Shown here piece by piece: positions 1 through 9,637 of a stretch of 64,000 nucleotides of DNA; the stretch's first letter is position 1, and the number at the start of each line of letters is the position of its first letter. Both the position numbers and the translations under genes were made by a program. The DNA is taken from assembly GCF_023278565.1 (NCBI RefSeq), contig NC_064672.1, forward strand, positions 7,998,001 to 8,062,000, given 5' to 3'. The stretch comes from Colletotrichum lupini. Taxonomy: Eukaryota; Ascomycota; Sordariomycetes; Glomerellales; Glomerellaceae. Under the pieces are notes generated by a model. That model had not been told where the DNA came from. It worked only from the letters and a program-made list of their open reading frames with translations, and did no database searches.

Positions 1-3000
1 TCGGGAAGACGGCGTCGCTTCTACAAGACTGGTGATCTTGTGCACGCCAATGACGAGGGTGCTGTTTTCTACCATGGTCGCAAAGATACGCAGATCAAAC
101 TCCGAGGTCAGCGCGTCGAGCTTGGGGAAATCGAGCATCAGCTGGCTCAGGCACTCCCAGAGTTCGATGTATCTGCCGAGATCGCCACAATGCAGGCCAA
201 CAGCCAGGCTCCAGACACACTCGTCGGATTCATCGTCTTCCCCAACGACGAGGAGCAATCTGCCGAAGTCACTACATGTCTAGATGCTACGACTGTGGAG
301 AAGCTAGTTACCATCAGACCCAAGCTCATAGCAGATCTCTCGCGCTCTCTGCCAGCTTACATGGTCCCAACTCTGTTTGTTCCCATGAACAGAATGCCCT
401 TGACAATCTCAGCCAAGGCAGATCGCCGAAAGCTTCGTGCACTTGCGCAAGGACTGAGCCCTGAAGACCTTGCCCTCTTGCAGGGAACCTCGGATGTCAA
501 GGAGCAGCCGCAGTCCCAAGCTGAGGCCAACATGCAGACGGTCTGGGCTGGAGTTCTCGGCGTCAAGACTGAGACGATTGGTCTCGACGACAACTTCTTC
601 CGAATTGGCGGAGATTCAATTACTGCCATGAAGATGGTCCCCGCTGCACGTCAATTCGGTCTTCACATCTCTGTTGCCCACGTTTTCCGAGCTCCCATCT
701 TGAGGGATCTGGCTTCTCAAGCCGCCGCGAGTGGCCAACAGTCCCAGATCGAAAAGATCCCTGTTTTCTCTCTCATTAACCAAGGTGAGAAGGAATCAAT
801 CATCGTTGAGGTAGCTAAGCAATGTGGTGTACGACCCGAGGAGGTCGAGGATGTCTATCCTTGCACACCTCTTCAGGAGGGACTTATGTCGCTTTCCGCG
901 AAGCAGCATGGATCGTACATCATGCGTCAAGTTTTGGTGCTGTCGACTGATATTCGAATGGCCGACTTTCACCAGGCTTGGGAGCAGGTTGTCCAGGCGC
1001 ACCCGATCTTGCGGACACGGATTGTCAGTGTTGGTTCCAACATGTATCAAGCCATCACCACTCGGTCACTCTCCTGGGACACGAGCATCGACCTTGACCA
1101 CTACATCGCCCACGATAACTCTCGCGAGGTCGAATTCGGGGCACCTCTCAGCCGATACGCCATCATCCCCTATTATGACCGATTCTTTTTCGTCTGGACG
1201 CTGCACCACTGTATCTATGATGGCTGGTCGCTCCCACTTCTCCTCAGCGACCTCTCCAAGGCATACAACAAGATCTCGCACGGAGACTCGGACATTCCAG
1301 GATTCAATGCCTTTATCAAGCATCTGAATGGGTTGGACAAGACCGAATCAGACACCTTCTGGTCATCTTACCTCGAGGGGCCGAGTACCACTTTCCCTGC
1401 TTCACTCCTCCCGAACCAGACTGCTCAACCTAGTGCGACGCATGACGAGAGTATGGGCTTCGCTGTCAACGCCATTGATGGCATCACTTCGTCAACCATT
1501 CTACGTGCTGCTTGGGCTCTGCTCACGCGAAGCTACACTGGCGATTCGGATGTGGTCTTCGGCATGACAGTCAACGGCCGCAACGCGCCTGTTCCTGGCA
1601 TCGATCGAATGAGTGGCCCAACCATTGCTACTGTTCCTGTCCGTGTCCGCTGGGATTCGAAGGGAAGCACCACCATCCGTTCCTTGCTCGAGTCAGTGCA
1701 GCAAGATGCCACAACCATGATTCCCTTTGAGCAGACAGGCCTACAACACATTTCTCGTCTCCATGAGGACGCTCAAGCTGCTTGTCAGTTTGGTACCCTT
1801 TTCGTTGTCCAACAAGACGACAGTGAGGAAGACGAAGCTGTCGCGAGTATCATGGAGCTCTACGACGCTTCCGAGGACACTTCGGCCCAGTTCACCACCC
1901 AGCCATTGTTGGTCGAGTGCGTCGTGGGGGCTTCATCAAAGACCGTTACCCTTCGAATGAGTTACGACCCGAAGCTACTGGACTCTTTCCTCGTTTCTGG
2001 AATGGCGAAGCAGTTCAGACACATTCTCTCCCAGCTGGTCGAAACTGAGAACCTCGACAAGCCAATCGGTGATCTCCATCTCATCAACCCAGCCGATCAT
2101 GAACAGGTCATCAAGTGGAACGAGGGACGAGTCTGCCCCATTCAGAAGACTATGCACGACCTTGTGGGTGCTGCCACCGTGGTCAATGCTACACGCCCTG
2201 CCATTAGTGCCTGGGACGGAGAGATGACGTACGCGGAACTTGAGTCGGCATCTTCGCAAGTTGCTGGTCGACTTCGCAGTGTCGGTGTTGGTAGCAGTGG
2301 TCAAGGTGAAATGGTATTATTGTGCTTCGAGAAGTCTCGATGGGCCATCGTCTCGGCACTCGCAATCCTCAAGGCTGGCGCGGCTTTTGTTGCTCTTGAC
2401 CCAGCCCAGCCGAATGACAGACTTGCAACGATCATGAAGCTATCGAAAGCTCGCCTTGTCTTGACTTCCAAGGGCTTAGAGGAACGCTTGACTCGACTAT
2501 CCAAGAACACGCCCAATGTTGTATGCACCTCGGAGCTTGTTGCTTTGGCAGACACCGCCGCTCCCTTCGTCAAGCGGCACAGAGCTTCTGGCAGTGATGC
2601 CCTCGTCAAGGGAGTCTTCTCGTCGCCTGAAGATCTTGCCTACGTTATCTTCACTTCCGGCAGTACTGGCGTCCCCAAGGGTGTCATGATCAGTCACCGC
2701 GCGGCATCTTCGAGTATGATGGCTCATGCTGAGCGATTTGGGGTCGACTCCTCCAGTCGCACGTTACAGTTCTCGTCCCTAACATTTGACGCCTGCATCT
2801 TTGAGATCTTTACAACGCTTGCTACCGGCGGCTGTATCTGTATGCCTTCAGATGCTCAACGTGTGGATGATCTCGCAGCAGCTATCAACTCTTACTCCAT
2901 CAACACCGTTATGCTTACTCCGTCCGTTCTGGCGCTGCTGTCCCCAGAGGACACGCCTTCACTTCACTCCATCATTTTCATCGCCGAACAAGTCACCGAC

Positions 3001-6000
3001 AATGATATTTCACGCTGGTCTAGCCAATGTCGCATCCAAAATGGTTACGGGCCTACAGAATGTACTGTCGTCTGTGTCGTCAATCCCGATCTTCGGGACG
3101 GTGGTCGCATCGGTCACGCTGTTGGTTGTCGTGCCTGGGTCGTCGATGCCGATAACATCGACAAGCTGGTACCGATCGGGTGTGCTGGTGAGCTCCTCAT
3201 TGAAGGACCCAGTCTTGCCATTGGGTACCTGAACGACGCCGAGCGCACGGCAGAATCTTTCATCTTCAGTCCTGCTTGGGCACTCAGCGATGAGCCTTCG
3301 GCAACGCGCCGTTTCTACAGGACGGGTGACTTGGTGCGGCAGACAAGCAATGGCTCCTTCATCTACCTCGGACGTAAGGATACTCAGGTCAAGCTTCGTG
3401 GTCAGAGGATCGAGCTTGGGGAGATTGACTTCCACATTCGCCGTGCTCTCCCATCAGCCACTGTACGCTCAGACATTGTTGATCTTCAGCAGCAAAAGGC
3501 TGGCAGCGGAACGCTCAAGGCCCTCGCTGCCTTTGTCGTCCTTGAAGGCGTTGACGTGAACATTGAGAGCAATGCTGGTATAAGCGCTGATTCACTCAAA
3601 CAAGTCGGAGAAGCTGCCTCGACCGCTGTCGCTGAGCTGGCTCGCTCAGTGCCACTCTACATGGTCCCTTCGATCTTCATCCCCATCTCCAAGATGCCTC
3701 TCACGGTCTCCGGAAAGACGGATCGGCAAAAGCTCAAGATCATCGCAGCCAAGATCCCCCACAAGCATCTCGACACCTTGCGAGCCCTTCAGCGCGGAGC
3801 AACAGGCGATGGACCCAAGGTTGCACCTCGTAACGATGTTGAAAGGCGCATGCAATCCGCTTGGTCAACCGTTCTCCAGCTGGACCCCGAGAGCATTGGC
3901 ACCAATGACAGCTTCTTCCGCCTCGGTGGAGACTCCATCTCCGCGATGAAGCTTGTCACAGCTGCGCGATCAGTCGGCATCTCCATCACTGTGTCCGACA
4001 TCTTCCAGACACCCGTTTTGGCCAATCTTTGCCGGTGCAGTAGCAACGAGAGCGATGAGATTGAGCTCATTGCGCCATTTTCTCTCATTCCAGCATACGA
4101 CACTTTCATGCATCAGGAAGCTGCCCGGCAGTGCGGTGTGGCTCCCGAGGCCCTCGAGGACTTGTATCCTTGCACTCCACTTCAACAAGGTCTCATTTCG
4201 CTCTCGGTCAAGGAGGAGGGATCTTACATCGTTCGTGAGATCTTCCGCCTGCGCAGTGTTCGCGTGAGCCGGTTCCAGAAAGCGTGGGAGTACGTCGCAA
4301 ACATCCACCCCATTCTTCGCACCCAACTCGTGCACCTGGACACCTATGGAACTCTCCAGGCGGTGATCAGCACTAAACAGGCAATGCGATGGCGCACGGC
4401 GTCCTCTTTGGAGGAGTACCTTGCCCAAGATGAGAAAGAGACAATGGGCCTGGGTACGGCTCTCAGCAGGTACGGTCTTGTGTTGCCGACCAACCCGGCA
4501 GATGATGCCATCTTCATCTGGACTGCTCATCACGCCATGTACGATGGTTGGTCGATGCCCATCATCAAGGAGGCGGTTGCCACAGCGTACATGGAAGTGA
4601 TGCTCCCTGAGGCTCCTGCTTTCAACACATTCATCAAGCACATCCAGGGAGTTGATGCCACCGCTGCTCAGTCATTCTGGAAGTCTTACTTTGACGAAGC
4701 AGGCGCTTCTCCTTTCCCTGCTGTCCCTCATGGGTCTTCTCTGGAGTTCCGAGCCGACAGGTCCGAGAAGGTAAATCTGTCGTGGAAGTCACAGCAACGC
4801 GATGGAGTTACCGTCTCGACTCTGTTACGTGCGGCATATGCCATCGTCGTTGGGACGTACACCAGTTCCTCTGATGTTGTCTTTGGCACAACATTGAGTG
4901 GCCGCAATGTTCCTGTCCCTCGTGTTGAGACTATCGTTGGCCCAACTATTACGACTGTACCAGTCCGCTTGTCCTGGGATGCCAATATGACAGCAGAAGA
5001 GCTCCTCCAGAACGCCCAGCGCCAGGCCACGGAGATGATGCCTTTTGAGCAGATGGGTCTGGTCAATATTGCCAAGATCAGTGAGTCGGCCAAGCTATCG
5101 TGTCAATTCCAGAGCATCTTTGTCGTCCAGCCTGAGAGAGACGACGATAGCCCTGCTTGCGAGAGTCTCTTTGGTGACCAGCTCAGCAACACCTCCAGAC
5201 GCGATGAGGCTGCTTCACCTCAGACTTACCCACTAGGCATTGAAGCGACGGTCGAGAACAATGAGCTTGAATTGTCTGCCACCTATGACAGTCGCATCAT
5301 TGATCCCCCCGAGATGCGCCGCATCTTGCACCAGATCGGGCATGCCGCCTCACTCCTCGACCAAAACCCCAACGTTCCGATCTCGGCGTTGAACCTGGCT
5401 GGCAAGTCAGACTTGTCTCAGATCCAGGCATGGAACGCTCGTGGTCCTCCAGCTGGAGCACGAGAGGCCGTGTATACCATCATCGGTCGCAACCCTTCCT
5501 CGGCACCCGCTGTCAGTGCCTGGGATGGCGACTTGTCATATGCCGACTTGACCAGACTCTCCAATGGCTTGGCCCATCGCCTCCGCAGCATGGGAGTTGG
5601 CATTGGCGCCGAGACTGTGGTTGCCTTCAGCCACGGGAAGTCTAAATGGATTCCAGTTATCATGCTTGGTATCCTAAAGGCAGGCGGTGCGTTCGTTGCT
5701 TTGGATGCGGCTCAGCCTGAAAGCCGCCTCAAGTTCATCGTCGAAGAAGCCAGGATCAGCGTCCTTCTCACTTCACCTGAGCTGGCAAAACTCCCCTCAT
5801 TAGCAAATCTGCCTGTCACTCCAGTCTTCCCAGCGTCGCTGGAATACTCGACCGAGGAGAAAGAGACCACGCCGCCACCTGCTCACAGTGTCTCTCTGCC
5901 TGACTCCTTGGCGTATGTTGTCTTCACGTCTGGCAGCACAGGTGTGCCAAAGGGAGTGATGGTGTCTCATTCTGCTACAGCTTCCAGCACTTTGGCTCAC

Positions 6001-9000
6001 GGCTCCGCCATGGGAATCACTTCCGAGAGTCGAGTCTTGCAATTCGCCTCCTACACTTTCGACGCCTCTGTGCTCGAGGTACTTGGCACACTGCTCGCTG
6101 GGGCTTGTGTCTGCATTCCATCGCCGGAGGAAGCTTCAGAAGATCTGAATGCAGCAGTCAGGAAGTATGGCGTCGACTTCGCTGCTCTCTCCCCCCGAGT
6201 TGCTTCTCTACTTCGTCCCAAGGAGGTCCCGGCTATCAAGGCTATTGCACTGGGTGCTGAGGTTGTGACAAGCTCAGATATTCAGCGATGGGAGGGCCGC
6301 CGTGTCAGTAATGGTTATGGCCCAACCGAGTGCACCGTTGTGTGCGTCTTGGAGTCCAACAATCACAAGCCTGGACGCATTGGAAGAGGTGTTGGTTGTA
6401 TCTGCTGGATTGTGGACCCCGAAGATCCGAACAAGCTGGCACCCGTTGGCGCGCCTGGAGAACTGCTCATTGAGGGACCTTGTCTTGCTCGCGGGTATCT
6501 TCATCAGGAAGAGAAGACCCGCGCCGCCTTCGTGCAGGACCTTGCCTGGACTCGAGCTTTCCCCAATCCTGGCAGTAGGGCCAGACGCTTCTATAAGACC
6601 GGCGACATTGTAAGATACGACTCAGATGGTGGCATCTTGTTCATTGGCCGAAAGGACAACCAAGCCAAGCTCAGGGGCCAGCGCATTGAGCTCAGCGAAG
6701 TTGAACATCATATGCGTCGCGCTATGCCTGAGTGCCACATCGTCGCCGATATCGTTAGCTTCCCCCAGCAGAAGAACGACTCCATGGCCTTGGTTGCATT
6801 TGTCGTTCCTTCGAGCAGTAAGGCGTCGGGCAACTCCCTTGGATCCATGCTCCCACTCGACAGCAAAGCAGTCAAGGCCTTCGCTCAATCTTGGTCGAAG
6901 GCAACCGTGGAGATGTCTCACGCAGTGCCGCTGTACATGGTTCCAACGCTCTATATCCCTCTTGACGCAATCCCGCTCACCTCGTCGAGCAAGGTCGATC
7001 GCCGCAGGCTACAGGCCATCGTCGCAGATGTTACTGTCAAGCAATTGGAACTTCTTCGTGGCGTTCAAGGTGTCAAAGAAGCTCCTCGCTCTTCTCTAGA
7101 GAAGAGCATGGTGTCTGCCTGGGCACAGGTCCTTGGACTTGATACGAGTAAAATTGGCATCCGGGACAGTTTCTTCCGTCTTGGAGGTGATTCCATCACG
7201 GCTATGCGCCTCGTGCCAATCTTGGCTGAGGGTGGTCTCACGCTCCGTGTCTCTGATGTCTTCAAGTATCCCGTCTTGGCCAGTTTGTGTCGCCATCTCC
7301 AAGGGGATGAAGATCGCACAGATGGTTCGTCCTCGACAGATGAGTGGTCAGATCTTGGCGGTAGTCAAGATCTCACCCCAGACGCTGAGCATACTGATGA
7401 TGGTGAGGCCCTGCAAGTTGCCATCGCCGACATCGCCATTAGTACCGAAGTGTCTTCCACGACACAGACTTCTTCAAGCAGTCCAGCCGAGTATCACATC
7501 ACACCCGCTTCAGACTTCCAGGCTCTTGCATTCGAGTTCTCTCAGCTCCGAAACCGCGGCTTCGTGAACTACTTCGTACTCCGCTTCCTCGATCGCTTCA
7601 GTCATGAACGCATCCGCAACGCGTGCACACAACTGGTTCAGCACCATTCGATCCTTCGCACCAAGCTCAAGCTCGCCAACGGCCGACTCTGGCAGCTTGC
7701 TGCTTCGGAATCCTCCTTCCAGCCCGCTTTCGAGTTCTTCCGCGTCACTTCGGATGACGTTGTCTCCTTCACGACACGCTTGATCGAGACTGACGAGGCT
7801 CGTCGCTTGGGTTCCGATGAGATTCCTACCAAGTTCTTCATCGTCGAGTCCGCCTCGCAAACCCAACTTGTCATGAGACTTGCTCACACCCACTACGACG
7901 GCCTGTCCTTCCCACTTCTCCTTCAGACGCTTTCTCAGGCTCTGAAGCGCAGTGAGCTAGCTCCCGAAGTCTCATTCGCCAAGTTCTCTTCCAGTATCCA
8001 GGCTCTTCCTTCTCGACAGTCCTTGTCATATTGGCGACGCCTCCTTGACAACTCGCAAATGACTCCAGTCATTACCCCTGCTGCCATCACCGCCAATGAC
8101 GGAATTGAGGGTCACATTACTCGACTTGTGACCTTGCCAAATCTTTCTCAGGCCAGCGTGACCTTCGCTAGCGTTCTCAAAGCCGCCTGGGCCATCGTCC
8201 TTGCCCAGCACTCGAGTCTATCTGACGTTGTCTTTGGTTGCCTTGTGTCTGGTCGCTTCGCTCCGGTCCCTGGCATCGAGTCTGTGGTGGGACCTTGCGT
8301 CAATCTGTCTCCTGTCCGCGTCAACAACATCTTGAAGAATACCAGCACGCGCACTTTCCTGCAAGCCGTCCACGCTCAGCACACCAAGAGCATGGAGCAT
8401 GAGCACGTTGGATTCCGTCGCATCATCACGGGAGCCACGTCTTGGCCAGCCCGGACCTCCTTCGCGGGCGCGTCCATCGTCCAGCACCAGAATATCCCAT
8501 TGGCCGCCGAGCTGAACGAGACAACGCCTGACCTACCTTTTGAATTGAGCGCCAAGGGAGGTACCTCGAATGCTGCTGCTATCTGGATCATCACGACTTC
8601 CCGCCCCTCGGAGGGCCTTTTGAGTATTGAGCTTACCCACGCCCTCAATACGATCAACCACAACACCGCCGAAACTCTTCTGCAGGCACTGTGTGTCGCT
8701 ATTGAGCACTTCGGCCACCACTGGGACTCGGAAGCACCGCTTCCTGACACTCGAAGCCAGAAGACGAGGACGAACAATGTGCCACTCTTGCCGGGCGGCC
8801 CATCTGGCAATGACGATGAGTCTGTCGCGTCTTCCGACATGCAGAGTCCTGACGAGCATGCACGTGCCGTCGTCAACCAGGCGTGGAGCTTGCTGCAAAA
8901 GGCTCATTCCCGAGACACATCGTCAGAAGAAACCCCTACCTCCATGTTCGAGGTGTGGAATGACAACCTCGTCGCTGTGGCTTTGAAGGGCATATATGAA

Positions 9001-9090
9001 AGCCTGGACGTGTTCCTCGATCTTGAGCAACTTCTTCAGCATCCGACGAGGGACTCACAAGCAGGCTTGCTTGCTTCTCTGGGCTTTTGA
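1..9090 (+). CDS. Nonribosomal peptide synthetase, 3' part (A-T-C-A-T-C-A-T-CT-T*)
   Basis: The reading frame is open from base 1, so the start lies outside the window; at least 3029 codons are present with no visible intron. It begins inside an adenylation (A) domain at the FYKTGDLV motif. Order: A (end), T (Ser 616-618), C (HHCIYDG 1204-1224), A (core 2641-2682, NGYGPTE 3040-3060), T (Ser 3934-3936), C (HHAMYDG 4528-4548), A (core 5914-5955, NGYGPTE 6310-6330), T (Ser 7192-7194), a Ser/Asp-rich linker, then a terminal C domain (AHTHYDG, His 7885-7887). No epimerase, thioesterase or reductase domain is visible, so release probably uses the terminal C domain, as in fungal cyclic-peptide synthetases (family knowledge). 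The last ~75 residues resemble a T domain in which the phosphopantetheine Ser is Asn. The enzyme joins amino acids on carrier domains in the cytosol; its product is unknown. Confidence 0.95.
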   Translation, partial: SGRRRRFYKTGDLVHANDEGAVFYHGRKDTQIKLRGQRVELGEIEHQLAQALPEFDVSAEIATMQANSQAPDTLVGFIVFPNDEEQSAEVTTCLDATTVEKLVTIRPKLIADLSRSLPAYMVPTLFVPMNRMPLTISAKADRRKLRALAQGLSPEDLALLQGTSDVKEQPQSQAEANMQTVWAGVLGVKTETIGLDDNFFRIGGDSITAMKMVPAARQFGLHISVAHVFRAPILRDLASQAAASGQQSQIEKIPVFSLINQGEKESIIVEVAKQCGVRPEEVEDVYPCTPLQEGLMSLSAKQHGSYIMRQVLVLSTDIRMADFHQAWEQVVQAHPILRTRIVSVGSNMYQAITTRSLSWDTSIDLDHYIAHDNSREVEFGAPLSRYAIIPYYDRFFFVWTLHHCIYDGWSLPLLLSDLSKAYNKISHGDSDIPGFNAFIKHLNGLDKTESDTFWSSYLEGPSTTFPASLLPNQTAQPSATHDESMGFAVNAIDGITSSTILRAAWALLTRSYTGDSDVVFGMTVNGRNAPVPGIDRMSGPTIATVPVRVRWDSKGSTTIRSLLESVQQDATTMIPFEQTGLQHISRLHEDAQAACQFGTLFVVQQDDSEEDEAVASIMELYDASEDTSAQFTTQPLLVECVVGASSKTVTLRMSYDPKLLDSFLVSGMAKQFRHILSQLVETENLDKPIGDLHLINPADHEQVIKWNEGRVCPIQKTMHDLVGAATVVNATRPAISAWDGEMTYAELESASSQVAGRLRSVGVGSSGQGEMVLLCFEKSRWAIVSALAILKAGAAFVALDPAQPNDRLATIMKLSKARLVLTSKGLEERLTRLSKNTPNVVCTSELVALADTAAPFVKRHRASGSDALVKGVFSSPEDLAYVIFTSGSTGVPKGVMISHRAASSSMMAHAERFGVDSSSRTLQFSSLTFDACIFEIFTTLATGGCICMPSDAQRVDDLAAAINSYSINTVMLTPSVLALLSPEDTPSLHSIIFIAEQVTDNDISRWSSQCRIQNGYGPTECTVVCVVNPDLRDGGRIGHAVGCRAWVVDADNIDKLVPIGCAGELLIEGPSLAIGYLNDAERTAESFIFSPAWALSDEPSATRRFYRTGDLVRQTSNGSFIYLGRKDTQVKLRGQRIELGEIDFHIRRALPSATVRSDIVDLQQQKAGSGTLKALAAFVVLEGVDVNIESNAGISADSLKQVGEAASTAVAELARSVPLYMVPSIFIPISKMPLTVSGKTDRQKLKIIAAKIPHKHLDTLRALQRGATGDGPKVAPRNDVERRMQSAWSTVLQLDPESIGTNDSFFRLGGDSISAMKLVTAARSVGISITVSDIFQTPVLANLCRCSSNESDEIELIAPFSLIPAYDTFMHQEAARQCGVAPEALEDLYPCTPLQQGLISLSVKEEGSYIVREIFRLRSVRVSRFQKAWEYVANIHPILRTQLVHLDTYGTLQAVISTKQAMRWRTASSLEEYLAQDEKETMGLGTALSRYGLVLPTNPADDAIFIWTAHHAMYDGWSMPIIKEAVATAYMEVMLPEAPAFNTFIKHIQGVDATAAQSFWKSYFDEAGASPFPAVPHGSSLEFRADRSEKVNLSWKSQQRDGVTVSTLLRAAYAIVVGTYTSSSDVVFGTTLSGRNVPVPRVETIVGPTITTVPVRLSWDANMTAEELLQNAQRQATEMMPFEQMGLVNIAKISESAKLSCQFQSIFVVQPERDDDSPACESLFGDQLSNTSRRDEAASPQTYPLGIEATVENNELELSATYDSRIIDPPEMRRILHQIGHAASLLDQNPNVPISALNLAGKSDLSQIQAWNARGPPAGAREAVYTIIGRNPSSAPAVSAWDGDLSYADLTRLSNGLAHRLRSMGVGIGAETVVAFSHGKSKWIPVIMLGILKAGGAFVALDAAQPESRLKFIVEEARISVLLTSPELAKLPSLANLPVTPVFPASLEYSTEEKETTPPPAHSVSLPDSLAYVVFTSGSTGVPKGVMVSHSATASSTLAHGSAMGITSESRVLQFASYTFDASVLEVLGTLLAGACVCIPSPEEASEDLNAAVRKYGVDFAALSPRVASLLRPKEVPAIKAIALGAEVVTSSDIQRWEGRRVSNGYGPTECTVVCVLESNNHKPGRIGRGVGCICWIVDPEDPNKLAPVGAPGELLIEGPCLARGYLHQEEKTRAAFVQDLAWTRAFPNPGSRARRFYKTGDIVRYDSDGGILFIGRKDNQAKLRGQRIELSEVEHHMRRAMPECHIVADIVSFPQQKNDSMALVAFVVPSSSKASGNSLGSMLPLDSKAVKAFAQSWSKATVEMSHAVPLYMVPTLYIPLDAIPLTSSSKVDRRRLQAIVADVTVKQLELLRGVQGVKEAPRSSLEKSMVSAWAQVLGLDTSKIGIRDSFFRLGGDSITAMRLVPILAEGGLTLRVSDVFKYPVLASLCRHLQGDEDRTDGSSSTDEWSDLGGSQDLTPDAEHTDDGEALQVAIADIAISTEVSSTTQTSSSSPAEYHITPASDFQALAFEFSQLRNRGFVNYFVLRFLDRFSHERIRNACTQLVQHHSILRTKLKLANGRLWQLAASESSFQPAFEFFRVTSDDVVSFTTRLIETDEARRLGSDEIPTKFFIVESASQTQLVMRLAHTHYDGLSFPLLLQTLSQALKRSELAPEVSFAKFSSSIQALPSRQSLSYWRRLLDNSQMTPVITPAAITANDGIEGHITRLVTLPNLSQASVTFASVLKAAWAIVLAQHSSLSDVVFGCLVSGRFAPVPGIESVVGPCVNLSPVRVNNILKNTSTRTFLQAVHAQHTKSMEHEHVGFRRIITGATSWPARTSFAGASIVQHQNIPLAAELNETTPDLPFELSAKGGTSNAAAIWIITTSRPSEGLLSIELTHALNTINHNTAETLLQALCVAIEHFGHHWDSEAPLPDTRSQKTRTNNVPLLPGGPSGNDDESVASSDMQSPDEHARAVVNQAWSLLQKAHSRDTSSEETPTSMFEVWNDNLVAVALKGIYESLDVFLDLEQLLQHPTRDSQAGLLASLGF

Positions 9091-9637
9091 GATTTTTGCT
9101 TGTAATTACCGTGTTATTCTTTTCTTTATATCTCTGTTAAAAGAAGGAGAAAAAATGTCTTGGTTGTCTCCCGAGAGCAGTGCTTGACTGCTAGGATGGC
9201 GTTTGGTCCTCTGCGCGGTAGATAGGAGCTTGGCGTAAATTTAATTCCTTATTGACCGTCTTTGGACCCCGCAACTTCGCGTTCCAGCTGAATTGTCCGT
9301 TGCGCCAACTGAAAACAAGCCTTAAAATGTGGAGTTGTGAAGACTGAATTCCAGTTGTGCTTGTTCATAAAGCGCGACCATACCAAATGGGGATCGTGTT
9401 TCGACAATGCCAAGATGTACGACTTTATGCCGCTTTTCCGGCCGTATCCCGACGGTCTTTCAACGTTAATGATGGCCCCCAAACACAGCCACAATCAGGA
9501 AAGTATCGACACCACATCTCCATCTGCCTCAAGATATCGCCAGTGTGTCTCTCTTGAGGGTTGCTGCAGTGTGTCTCGGCCCCTACGCACCACCGTCCGA
9601 CACAATTCGTTTCCCCAAGTCCAACCGAAAACTGAGA
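9091..9637. other. Intergenic: NRPS 3' end and promoter of the first Zn2Cys6 gene
   Basis: I see no gene in this 547 bp. It carries the 3' end of the NRPS transcript and the upstream region of the following regulator. A plus-strand open frame crosses it but has no recognisable domain and runs through the regulator's first exon in another frame. Confidence 0.6.
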
